This document shows positions 6,804 to 15,157 of a DNA stretch of 18,770 nt, in pieces. The position numbers and the translations under genes were made by a program. The notes beneath the pieces are model-generated. The model had not been told where the DNA came from. It saw only the letters and a list, made by a program, of their open reading frames with translations, and did no database searches. How positions within the stretch are numbered: position 1 is the first letter of the stretch; each line of letters opens with the position of its first letter. Source of the stretch: JAGTVB01 sp964624765 (lineage in GTDB: Bacteria > Pseudomonadota > Gammaproteobacteria > HK1); assembly GCA_964624765.1 (NCBI GenBank), contig CAZUZO010000059.1:1-18770 (forward strand), given 5' to 3'.

Positions 6804-9800
6804 GGCGACTCTCCGGGAACCACTTCTGACTCGCCAGGATCCTGTCCTACCAGGGCCAGTAGGTTCGCCTCGATACGGGCTGCCAGCTGCGCCTCGGTCT
6901 CGGCTTTGAGGTGGTGCAGGTGCCTTGCATGGTCTCGTTGCAGTGCGGTGCGCTCGGCTTCGAAGACCTGATGTAGCCGTTGCTCCACGCTTTGTTCAAC
7001 TTGCGCGGTGAAGGGGGTGACGACACCTGCCAGCTCTTGCAGGGTGCGCCAGGCTTGCAAGCGTTCCTCGGCAGCCGCCGCCAACGCCGGGTCTACGCGG
7101 TAGCGCTGCGATGATGGCATGCGGGCGAGGTCAGTGATAAACGGTGTCTTCCCAAGGCGTTTCGCGTCGTCAAGCTCAAGGTAATCAGCGAGCGGTACCG
7201 GTGTTGCGTCGCTTTCTTCAAGGGGCACGAAATACCGCCCAAAGCGGCGCTCCCCCAATGCCCAATGGGCGAGCGTGAAGGCTTCCCCAGGTGAGTCTAT
7301 CACCCATGAGGTTTCTGGGGAGGGGTTGCCTGACAGCGTGAGCCGGGTGCCGAACACTCCAGTGGCACGGGGATCGTAGCGAAACAAGGGAAACGCTCGA
7401 GAACGAACCGCCTCCGAGGCGCGTGCGAACGTTTGGTCCGTGGCGAAGCCGTGATGCTCGGGGCTCGGTGCATGGACATGAATCAGCGCCGGTCCAGGAA
7501 ACGCCAAGGCATCGCGGATGCTCTCGTAGAAGTGGTCGGGCGCAGCGATGCAGGTTTGGGCCACGAAGGCTCGACGCTGTGCGACGGCGAGAAAACCCAG
7601 ATGCACATTGGGCGTTTTGGCCGTCGAAGGGAGCGTGTCGACGATGCCTCCAGGGGGTGTGCTGACATTGCCCGTCGTATCTAAGCTGAGGTCTAGATGC
7701 GAAAAGACGAGAATCTTTATCGGCGTTTCGCCACCGAGTAGCCACAGCACGGCGGAAAGCCCCCTGGCCCCTAATATATCATTGTTGCCGATGAGATAGA
7801 GGGGCGGACACAGCTGGCGTTCCGGGGGCGTCAACTGCTGCCAGGTGAGCCCCGGCAACGTGGGACTTGCCTTGAGGGGGGACTCGAGTTCCTGACGGGC
7901 TTGTCTGAGCAGCAGCAGGTCGGCGGCGGACTCACGCAGCTGGCCTTCGACGAGGCCGGCCGCTAGGGATGCGGTGGCGCCGGTGATGTCGATGGCCACC
8001 GGGATGGAAAAAGGATTATAGGGATAGGCCCCAGCCCAACTGGCCACCGAACCGGGCGCCACAGCCAATGCCAGGCGGGCGCGCCCGCCGCCATGGGCGC
8101 CGTGGGTGAGCTTCCATTGCAATTCGTTCAGCGCCTGGGTGAGTTTGACCAGGCGGCGCAACCGCTCGACATCCAAGGCCTCGGTTTCTGTCGTTTCCAG
8201 CTGTTTGGCCAGGGTGCTCAATGCTTGGGGGCCGGAGCCCAAGCCTTTGAGACCCGCGCTCAGGGCATCGAGGTCATGCGTGGGCAGGGTCTCGGCCAGT
8301 AACTGGTGTATGAGCTCTGTGAGCCCTCGTTGCACCGTCTGGGTGTCCTCAAGCAGCTGATTTGATAACGGTTGTTGCAGAAATTCAGTGATGGCTAGCA
8401 GGAGCCGGACGCCTGCTTTCTCGCCGGAACCTGGCTCCGCGCCATCGCCGCCCGCCAGCGCCAGCAGACAGTGGCGGGACAACATCAGGGCTGCCATGGG
8501 GTTCAGTGAACCGTCTCGAAGTGCGGCAGCGATGGTTGCCCCCGGCGTATCGGGGAGCTGTTCCCATAGCCTGATGGCGTGCAGAGCGTTATCGTCGCCT
8601 TCGGGGTGTCGGTGGCTTTGCGACAAGGCTTCGGGCTCACAGGCACTAATGCAAAGCCCACAACCCTTGCAGGTATGAGGATCGATAGTGAACGCCAGCA
8701 GCGAGCCGTCGCCCGGTCGTTGCGCCTCGGGTACGTGGAACAAACCCTCGGTGATGGCGACGGGGAGGCTGCCCATCCGATCGCGCAAGCTTTGAAACGC
8801 GCGGTGCAGGCTGGCAACGCGCTCTGGTGGATAGCTGAGCTTGCCCGCGAAGGCCGCGAAGGCATCCTCGAGCAGCAGAGGGAGGTCAGCTGGCGGACTC
8901 TCTTTGGCACGCTTGGTGAGCTGTCGCGCCAGCTGGCCGAGTACCGGCAGCAGGGCCGGCGCGTGCGCCAGCTTGATGCCGGTCTCAAGTAAAGCGAGGG
9001 GGGTGATGGCTGTGGGCCGGATGGCGCTGTCGGGGCACCGGACCCAACATTGACCACAACCGGTGCAGCGGCTTCCATCAAACACCGGGAACCACTCGCG
9101 AGCCGCTCGTAGTGAGCGAAAAGTGGCCGTGAGGGGAGGGACGACACCGGTCGCCAGAAAGGGATCGGGGGAAAGCTCGTCGGCATCGCCGTGGGCATAC
9201 AGAGCCCCGACTTGATCCCAAAAACGCGGTAGGCTGGCGTAGTTGTCGGGACTGCGATGGAGGCAGCGCACGGCAAGGGGAGCCTGGTCATCGTTGGCTG
9301 CCGTGGGCAGCGATGACGGCGGGCTGAGCTGGGAGTGATCCATTGCCACGGTTGCTTCGAGGCCGCGGGCAAAGGCAGCCATACGCTCTTGCCAGTGCCC
9401 TTCGGGATCTTCCCTGAGCACCGACTCGCGGGCGCTGAGCACCCTTTGGACTGGGAGGGCCAAGAGGCCTTCTGCTACGAGCACCGCGACGGCGCTACCG
9501 AGCAGGTGCTCGATCACTAACCGTTGCGGGATGTCGTTGTGCTCTCGACCCACCAGTGGAGTCTGATAGCATTTCGCGCGGCGCCGGCGGATGTCTTCCC
9601 GCCAGCTTGGAGCGAGGCCCTGCCAGAGTCGTTCAGGGGGGAGAGGGCTTACCAACAGCAGCGTCCCGCCTTCGCGCAAGTCGGCAACGGGTTTCATGCG
9701 CTCGTGATGCCGTGGCGTCGTCACGATGGAGAGGTCGATGGGTATTTGATCGCCGGGGTCATGCAATGGAGTGTCATTGACCGCGGGCGCATGGATGAAC

Positions 9801-11518
9801 CGATCCACACAATACGCTTCCCACCGCCCCCAGAACAGGCCGGGCCGGCTGCGTAGCTGGCCGCCCACCAGGTGATGCAGGAAAGCGGCCGCTGTCGCGG
9901 CCAACCCTTCGCCGATCTGGCCGGAAAGGCGATGGACCGCCACCGTGTAAGCTCCCTTCGGGCAAAGATCGGGGAATCCTTCATGGTTGAGCAACCCCAG
10001 GCGTGCCACCTCTGGATAGTCCCGTCGTAGGCGATCCAGCAGAACCTGGCGTTTGGGATAGATGCTCGAGGCACGGGCAAAGTCGAAGCCCAGATAGATG
10101 TGCGAGCGCGTCGCAGATCGGGGCTCGCGATGGCGGCCGAAGAGCCGGTCGCCAAGACTTCGTCGGGCGCGGGGCTTAGCTTGCGTTAATAGCTCCTCGC
10201 AAAGCGCGACCAGATCGGCGGCCCGTAGAGGTAATCCCCCCAACCCATAGGTCACCGAGCGAAAGCGCGGTGGCTCCCTCTTGTTAAGGGCCGGATGGGC
10301 CCGATCGGCGTGCAAGTCCCGCTGGTCTTCTTCCAGCGCTTGGTCGACGGCGGCTCGCAACTGCCGTGTCAGGGGTGGATCGGTGGCTAGCGGAGTGTCG
10401 ACTCGTTCCAGCACGGCGACCATTTGCTTGCGCCGTAGGTGCGAGGCGATCCGCGCTCCGGGGAAAGGGCGCAAACAGTGTACGCCGAGCACCCCGACGC
10501 GCAACCGCAATCGCTGACGCGCATAGTCGGCGACGGCTCGCGCGGTTTCGATGGCCGAACCTTGAGCGGCGACCACCAGGTCTGCGTCTCGAATGCGATA
10601 AGTGGACAGCGTATCCAGGGGGCGGCCGGTGAGCTGGCGCAGCTCAGCGATGGAGCCATCGAGAAGAGCACTGAGGTGCTGGTCAAAATACGGGTGCTTA
10701 CCTACCGCGCCCAGGGCCCAGCTTTCCGGACCTTGAAGGGCTCCGTGCAAGACCGGCTGATCGAGATCATGCCAACGCGGGACACGTCGGCGCGTGTCTC
10801 CAAACAGCAGGCTTTGTGCCGGGGTTGGCGCCGGTATCGCGGTATCGGGAGGGCCGAGAAAGGCGTTGGAAAAGGCTGGGGTCGGGAGGTAGACATTCTG
10901 CACGGCGAGCGCGGTTTGTTCTCCATCCATCGCCACGATGCCAGGAATGAGTGCCAATTCTGTCGTCCGGCGAGCAATGAGCGTGAAATCAATGGCTTCC
11001 TGAACGTTGGCCGCCAACAGAACAAAAAAGCCCGTGTCGGCGCTCATGTGGTAGGCCTTGTGGCCACTTCCGAGGGCCCCCGCCTGGGCGGCAAGGGTTC
11101 GGTTGCACAGGTGTATGACCAGTGGTAGATGGCGTCCAGCCGCCATCACCAGAAGATCTTGGGCGCTCACGAGGTCGGGCCCCGAGAGAAATGTCGTGGC
11201 GCGGACACCCGTCATCGCCAAGCCCATGGCTGCCGAGAGTGCCCCTCGCGGTCCATCGGTCTCGAGGCTGACGAGTCTGTGCCCAAAGCAGTTGACACTC
11301 TGTCGAGCCTCTTGCGCTTTCCATGCGCGCGCCGCACCGTCAGCCGGGAATGAGGCATTGAGCCCCGCCGCCTCGCAGAAAGACGCTTCCAGGATGGCCA
11401 CGGCCGTGTTGCCATCGATCACGCTGAGCTGTTGCGGATAGAGGGGGTGGGGCGGCAGGGGGGTGGTTCCCGAGGTACCCTGTCGGCGACGGTCAGGAGG
11501 GCTAGCGGTAGTCGACAT
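6800..11518 (-). CDS. giant PFOR-like protein with degenerate active site, encoded within the rnf operon
   Basis: A 1572-residue protein with the domain order of single-chain pyruvate:ferredoxin oxidoreductase: domain I (IDGNTA at 34-39), domain II (about 300-440), gamma-type domain (about 515-800), two ferredoxin clusters (Cys818/821/824/828 and Cys950/953/956/960) and a C-terminal thiamine-domain-like region (about 1140-1450). Key catalytic features are missing by eye alignment. The YPITPSS substrate motif is replaced by NASFPAD (54-60), the thiamine GDG motif by GNND (1244-1247), and the CxxC of the proximal cluster is absent. A helical, probably coiled-coil tail (about 1480-1560) follows, unusual for PFOR. 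It may be a non-catalytic electron carrier or scaffold; catalysis with another substrate cannot be excluded. The ATG at 11518 overlaps rnfB by 17 bases; an ATG at 11548 is an alternative, and reading from 12010 would add a shadow of rnfB. No clear ribosome site is visible, so coupling to rnfB is likely. Confidence 0.85.
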   Translation of the reverse strand: MSTTASPPDRRRQGTSGTTPLPPHPLYPQQLSVIDGNTAVAILEASFCEAAGLNASFPADGAARAWKAQEARQSVNCFGHRLVSLETDGPRGALSAAMGLAMTGVRATTFLSGPDLVSAQDLLVMAAGRHLPLVIHLCNRTLAAQAGALGSGHKAYHMSADTGFFVLLAANVQEAIDFTLIARRTTELALIPGIVAMDGEQTALAVQNVYLPTPAFSNAFLGPPDTAIPAPTPAQSLLFGDTRRRVPRWHDLDQPVLHGALQGPESWALGAVGKHPYFDQHLSALLDGSIAELRQLTGRPLDTLSTYRIRDADLVVAAQGSAIETARAVADYARQRLRLRVGVLGVHCLRPFPGARIASHLRRKQMVAVLERVDTPLATDPPLTRQLRAAVDQALEEDQRDLHADRAHPALNKREPPRFRSVTYGLGGLPLRAADLVALCEELLTQAKPRARRSLGDRLFGRHREPRSATRSHIYLGFDFARASSIYPKRQVLLDRLRRDYPEVARLGLLNHEGFPDLCPKGAYTVAVHRLSGQIGEGLAATAAAFLHHLVGGQLRSRPGLFWGRWEAYCVDRFIHAPAVNDTPLHDPGDQIPIDLSIVTTPRHHERMKPVADLREGGTLLLVSPLPPERLWQGLAPSWREDIRRRRAKCYQTPLVGREHNDIPQRLVIEHLLGSAVAVLVAEGLLALPVQRVLSARESVLREDPEGHWQERMAAFARGLEATVAMDHSQLSPPSSLPTAANDDQAPLAVRCLHRSPDNYASLPRFWDQVGALYAHGDADELSPDPFLATGVVPPLTATFRSLRAAREWFPVFDGSRCTGCGQCWVRCPDSAIRPTAITPLALLETGIKLAHAPALLPVLGQLARQLTKRAKESPPADLPLLLEDAFAAFAGKLSYPPERVASLHRAFQSLRDRMGSLPVAITEGLFHVPEAQRPGDGSLLAFTIDPHTCKGCGLCISACEPEALSQSHRHPEGDDNALHAIRLWEQLPDTPGATIAAALRDGSLNPMAALMLSRHCLLALAGGDGAEPGSGEKAGVRLLLAITEFLQQPLSNQLLEDTQTVQRGLTELIHQLLAETLPTHDLDALSAGLKGLGSGPQALSTLAKQLETTETEALDVERLRRLVKLTQALNELQWKLTHGAHGGGRARLALAVAPGSVASWAGAYPYNPFSIPVAIDITGATASLAAGLVEGQLRESAADLLLLRQARQELESPLKASPTLPGLTWQQLTPPERQLCPPLYLIGNNDILGARGLSAVLWLLGGETPIKILVFSHLDLSLDTTGNVSTPPGGIVDTLPSTAKTPNVHLGFLAVAQRRAFVAQTCIAAPDHFYESIRDALAFPGPALIHVHAPSPEHHGFATDQTFARASEAVRSRAFPLFRYDPRATGVFGTRLTLSGNPSPETSWVIDSPGEAFTLAHWALGERRFGRYFVPLEESDATPVPLADYLELDDAKRLGKTPFITDLARMPSSQRYRVDPALAAAAEERLQAWRTLQELAGVVTPFTAQVEQSVEQRLHQVFEAERTALQRDHARHLHHLKAETEAQLAARIEANLLALVGQDPGESEVVPGESP

Positions 11519-12365
11519 GACCAGTGATAGTGTACTGCGGTGCCGCATCGGGTGGTTGGAACTGCGGGCCCGTGAGCCACTGAATGGCGCCAGTCGGACA
11601 GCGGTAGGTGGCCTGTGGTGTGGCTGGCCCCCCCGCCCCATAATCGACGACGGGTAGATTGTCTTCCATGCGGATGAGCCCAGGGGCGGCGTCTCGCACA
11701 CAGCGACCACAGCTGTCGCAGGCGACGCGGCACAGCGCGCGGGCATCCTCGCCCAGCAGCGGCGATCGGCATTGCACGAACAGTCGATGGCTGAGGGGCA
11801 CGATGGTAAACAATGCGCGCGGACAGGCGCGGACGCAATCACCGCAGGCGGTGCAGCGATCGATGCCCACGACAGGCAGGGAGTGTGGGTTGAGGTGGAT
11901 GGCTTGGAAGGTACAGGCACGCATGCAGTCGCCCAAACCCAAACAACCCCAAGGGCAACCTTTCCCTCCTCCGGCCACGATGGCGGCCGCCCGGCAGCTC
12001 TCGAAACCACGATATTCTGCTATCTGATAGGCTTGTGTCGTCCCTCCAGCGCAGCGCAAGCGGGCTACGCGTTGGTCTTGCTGGCCGGGGTCGACCCCCA
12101 GCAACTCGGCGATGGCTTCGACGGTCTCTCGGGTGGCAACGGTGCAGCCCCCAGGGGTTCGGGTTCCGGATACGATCGCCTCTGCGAAAGCGTGGCACCC
12201 CGGTTGACCGCAGGCACCGCAGTTGGATCCTGGCAGTCGATCTTCGACCTGTTCAACGCGGAAGTCGCCAGAAACCCGAAGAAACCGTGAGGCGATCGCC
12301 AATGTTGTGCCAAAGAACAAGCCAAGGCCGGTCATGATCGAGGTGGCGACGAGGGCCTCTTGCAC
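11502..12365 (-). CDS. rnfB: Rnf complex iron-sulfur subunit B, long form
   Basis: Membrane-anchored, cytoplasm-facing subunit that accepts electrons from ferredoxin, 287 residues against about 190 in enteric RsxB. It has an N-terminal hydrophobic helix (about 5-26) and a four-Cys cluster domain (GSNCGACGQPGCHAF; Cys49, 52, 57, 74). The motif GCPWGCLGLGDCMRAC (Cys137, 141, 147, 151) is of the kind found in the long RnfB of strict anaerobes. Next come CTACGDCVRACP (Cys171-181) and a third ferredoxin-like part with CDSCGRC and RCPTGAI that looks partly eroded. The start is GTG at 12365 with GGGAGG six bases upstream (12372-12377); an internal ATG ten codons later would remove half of the membrane helix. 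It is the first gene of the rnf block, 20 bases from a repeat element. Confidence 0.95.
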   Translation of the reverse strand: MQEALVATSIMTGLGLFFGTTLAIASRFLRVSGDFRVEQVEDRLPGSNCGACGQPGCHAFAEAIVSGTRTPGGCTVATRETVEAIAELLGVDPGQQDQRVARLRCAGGTTQAYQIAEYRGFESCRAAAIVAGGGKGCPWGCLGLGDCMRACTFQAIHLNPHSLPVVGIDRCTACGDCVRACPRALFTIVPLSHRLFVQCRSPLLGEDARALCRVACDSCGRCVRDAAPGLIRMEDNLPVVDYGAGGPATPQATYRCPTGAIQWLTGPQFQPPDAAPQYTITGHVDYR

Positions 12366-12371
12366 AGATTG

Positions 12372-12377
12372 CCTCCC
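12372..12377 (-). promoter_or_regulatory. ribosome binding site fixing the GTG start of rnfB
   Basis: GGGAGG on the minus strand, six bases before the GTG at 12365. It is the strongest Shine-Dalgarno sequence at this end of the operon and supports GTG over the internal ATG. It lies only eight bases from the repeat element, so any rnfB promoter must be inside or upstream of that element. Confidence 0.7.
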
Positions 12378-12385
12378 TACTTTGC

Positions 12386-12535
12386 CTCAGAGCTTGTGAA
12401 ATAACCGTCGCGAGCGGCACGAGAGCAAGGCGGACGGCGCGCAGCGACGAGACATATCAATATAGATAGGCGAGGAGCGAGCACCGCCCAACGCCGCTAT
12501 CGAGCCGTGTAGCACGTTTTTTCACAAGCTCTCAG
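12386..12535 (-). repeat. dispersed inverted-repeat element between the kor and rnf operons
   Basis: A 150-bp copy, inverted relative to the other four. The termini are CTCAGAGCTTGTGAAATAA (12386 side) and TTTTTTCACAAGCTCTCAG (12535 side), nearly perfect inverted repeats. The 40-base core (12462-12501) is identical, in reverse complement, to the copies at 4292 and 18644. It fills nearly the whole gap between the 872-residue gene and rnfB, and its end supplies the TGA stop of the former. In the minus direction the paired ends could form a long stem followed by no T-run, so termination would be partial at best. Confidence 0.88.
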
Positions 12536-15150
12536 TTGAAGAGCGCCGCCCGCGTCAGCAGTGCATCGATCCCTGCTTCGCTGGCATCCAGAGGTTGGCC
12601 AGGATGGATACAACGCACCGGACACCGCTCGGCGGCTTCCACCAACTGCGCGTAGGTCCCGGCGCGCGGGTCACCGATACGTGCTTGCTTGTTGTCGTCG
12701 TAGACGAAAAGCCGTGGATTGATTTGGATGCAATCGTTACAGCTGGTGCAAAGCGGCGTATCGATCCACGTCTCCTCCTCCACGACCCGATGATCGTTGA
12801 CGCTGCCCTCTGCGCCGCTGACCATGGGTGATGTCGCCTCTGGCGGAATGGGTGGTGAGGCGAGCTGGGAGGCCTCGGGGGGGATGCTGGTCGCGCCGCC
12901 CATCGGCCTATCGGCGGTTAGGTCCAGTTCCAAGAGCATGGCAGTGAGTCGGCTCATGGTGGTGCGTGCGGTTTCCCTCCGCACTCGCTCGATCTCCATC
13001 CGAAGGCGTTCCTCTAATTCATCGCGCTCCTGTTTGGCCTTGTATGCGGCTTCAGAGAGCGCCTGGCGGCGCGCCTGTTCCACAAAGGGATTTCGAACTC
13101 CAGCAAGGGCTTGCAGAGTCCGCCAGTAGTCGAGGCGGTCCCTGGCTTTGAAGACCAGATCACGAGTCGGCACTGCGCGGCGCAGGCCGCCACCTGGATC
13201 CATGACCCAGATATAGGGAAGACGTTTGCCGGTTTCCGCCACGGGCAGCGAGAGATAGCTGTCAAGGGGTGTCAGAGCCTCATTTTCGATGCCCTCGGGT
13301 ATGAGGCGGAAATGAGGGGTTAGGATAGGTTCGAGCACGGCAAAGTCAACGAAGGTGAATCGCAACGCTTGCGATGGCTCGCCAGCGTCCCCGTCGCGAT
13401 GGCGCAGCGGGTATGCTGGCCAATCCTGGTCGGCCTGAGGATTATCCTGTAGGTCCAGGTGGCCGGTGCGAAGCAGCTGGCCGGGATCATTGGGATCCTC
13501 GGTGCCCGAGGGAGCGAAGTGGAAGAGCGGATGTCCCCGTCCTTCGATGGCAGCGCCCGCATGCAACCATGGGTGCAGGGGTGGGATGGCGCGCATCGGT
13601 GTCTGGCCAGGGTCGGTCAGCAGCACATGCAGCGCAGGCCTTACCCCCCTGAAGGCCGATCGGAAGCCCTCGGTCAAGTGATGGGGGCGCGCCGAAGCGG
13701 ATTGATTCACCCAGGCCTGGCGATGAGAGAGTCCGAGATAACCGATCTCGAGACGTTGCTCGGACGACGTCCCGTCAGTATCAGGTATTTCTGCATCGGT
13801 GGCGGCATCCACGTTGACCAGTACTTGCACGGGTCGGTGTGAGCGCAGCAGCTGGGACAGGCTGGGCAGTTGGTTCGTGGCGACGGTGTCGGCGCTCAGG
13901 ATGGCCACAATAGCGGTCACTTGCTGCAGCTCGTTTTCGGCGAAACTTTCCCAGGAGAGCTGGCTGAGAGTGGCATCATGCACCGCGGGGTCGTACTGTC
14001 CTGCGAGTTCGAGGCGGGCAATGCGCAGTGCCGTAAGAACCGGTGCTAGCTCTTGGGCCGCGGCATCGAACAGTGCTGGCGCTTCAATGCAAGGCGCGGC
14101 GCTATATCGAAACTGGCATATGTAACTTCGCTCTTGGTAGACGAGTGGTGGGACCTGGTATTCCGATTCATGGGCAGGCTCGCCAGGATGGATGATCGTC
14201 ATGAGTCGGATCTGGTGCTGATCGAGATAACCTTGGAGAACCTTTAGCGCCTTTTCAACGCGCTCCCGACGCTCGGTGGACATACGCTCGGAACCACGGG
14301 CATGGTCCATTAGCCGCGCCAGGGCTGCAGCATCCAGGAGGCGGGCACCGGCCGCGCCGACGCGCCCCTCGATAGGTCCCGGGTCACCGCTCGTTTCCGA
14401 CTGGGCCCACTCGAGACTGAGCAGCTCGCGGAGCCGCCCGACCAGCTCGGCGACGGCTTTCGTGAACTGCAGGCGCTGTGGAATGAGCACCTGTTGAGCC
14501 GTATGGATGAGCAGATGCGCGCCGGTGCGTGACCCATAGCCGAGCAAACGTGCCTCGTCGCTCAGCCTTGAACTGAGCTGGTTCAATGCCTCGGCCAGGC
14601 GTGCACGGCTCGGGGAACTGAGCGCCAACTCAGACTGTATGGATTCCCCTGCCTTCACTAACAGCGGTTTCGCTGCAATGGGGTCCGATTCCTTCGCCAG
14701 TGCATCTTGAATGCGAGCCTCGAACCGAGTCAGGTTGTCCCGCAGGATGCGTCCTCCCTCGGGCTCGCCATCGAGGTTGGCCGCAGCGGCAAGCAGAAAT
14801 TCGCCAAGCGGAGTAATGCTGGCATCGGCATCGCTACCTGGCGGCAGGTGATGCAGGAGTAGGGGGTAATCGAACCGCAGCCGCGCACGGTCCGCGTAAG
14901 GGCCGAGTAGTGCCGGGAAGCAGCCATCGACCGTTTCGAAGCCATCCGCTGCGCATCGATCGCCGAGATGAAAGTGACGCAATCGCATCCACTGTTCGGC
15001 GCCCCGGGGGAGATGAACGGTGGTCGGCGGTGGCACAGGGAATTCCGCTGGGGTTGGACGGGCGCAAGACGTCGCTGGGTCGTCTTGGGCCTTGTCGTGC
15101 TCCGATGCGGTGCTCGGGGCGGCATCGGCAGAGTCCCAGGGACGGAGCAT
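12532..15150 (-). CDS. PFOR domain VI-like protein with C-terminal [4Fe-4S] ferredoxin, kor operon
   Basis: An 872-residue protein of no named family that I recognise. Residues 1-340 are mostly helical and unassigned. Residues about 340-690 align by eye with the C-terminal region of the 1572-residue protein: IGYLGLSHRQAWV against LGFLAVAQRRAFV, then HPLFHFAPS against FPLFRYDPR, and YWRTLQALAGVRNPF against AWRTLQELAGVVTPF. The segment FRYSAAPCIEAPALF resembles PFOR FEFSGACAGCGETPY with only one Cys left, and no GDG thiamine motif remains. A charged coiled coil (about 697-730), a Pro/Ser linker and a ferredoxin domain (CTSCNDC at 801-807, CPVRC at 843-847) complete it. I infer an electron-transfer or adaptor role with KorAB. 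The ATG at 15150 lies seven bases after the korB stop; GTG at 15156 is also possible, and a start at 15231 would overlap korB by 74 bases. The stop codon is provided by the adjacent repeat. Confidence 0.85.
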   Translation of the reverse strand: MLRPWDSADAAPSTASEHDKAQDDPATSCARPTPAEFPVPPPTTVHLPRGAEQWMRLRHFHLGDRCAADGFETVDGCFPALLGPYADRARLRFDYPLLLHHLPPGSDADASITPLGEFLLAAAANLDGEPEGGRILRDNLTRFEARIQDALAKESDPIAAKPLLVKAGESIQSELALSSPSRARLAEALNQLSSRLSDEARLLGYGSRTGAHLLIHTAQQVLIPQRLQFTKAVAELVGRLRELLSLEWAQSETSGDPGPIEGRVGAAGARLLDAAALARLMDHARGSERMSTERRERVEKALKVLQGYLDQHQIRLMTIIHPGEPAHESEYQVPPLVYQERSYICQFRYSAAPCIEAPALFDAAAQELAPVLTALRIARLELAGQYDPAVHDATLSQLSWESFAENELQQVTAIVAILSADTVATNQLPSLSQLLRSHRPVQVLVNVDAATDAEIPDTDGTSSEQRLEIGYLGLSHRQAWVNQSASARPHHLTEGFRSAFRGVRPALHVLLTDPGQTPMRAIPPLHPWLHAGAAIEGRGHPLFHFAPSGTEDPNDPGQLLRTGHLDLQDNPQADQDWPAYPLRHRDGDAGEPSQALRFTFVDFAVLEPILTPHFRLIPEGIENEALTPLDSYLSLPVAETGKRLPYIWVMDPGGGLRRAVPTRDLVFKARDRLDYWRTLQALAGVRNPFVEQARRQALSEAAYKAKQERDELEERLRMEIERVRRETARTTMSRLTAMLLELDLTADRPMGGATSIPPEASQLASPPIPPEATSPMVSGAEGSVNDHRVVEEETWIDTPLCTSCNDCIQINPRLFVYDDNKQARIGDPRAGTYAQLVEAAERCPVRCIHPGQPLDASEAGIDALLTRAALFN

Positions 15151-15157
15151 GCGCACG

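Noticed and set aside
8503..9372. Minus-strand ORF of 289 residues inside the giant gene
   Set aside because: Frame-shifted reading of the ferredoxin region of the PFOR-like gene with biased Ser/Pro/Arg composition.
11519..12010. N-terminal extension of the giant PFOR-like ORF from 12010 (1736 residues)
   Set aside because: The first 164 residues are a frame shadow of rnfB and show no PFOR-like sequence. The PFOR start IDGNTA lies shortly after the ATG at 11518.
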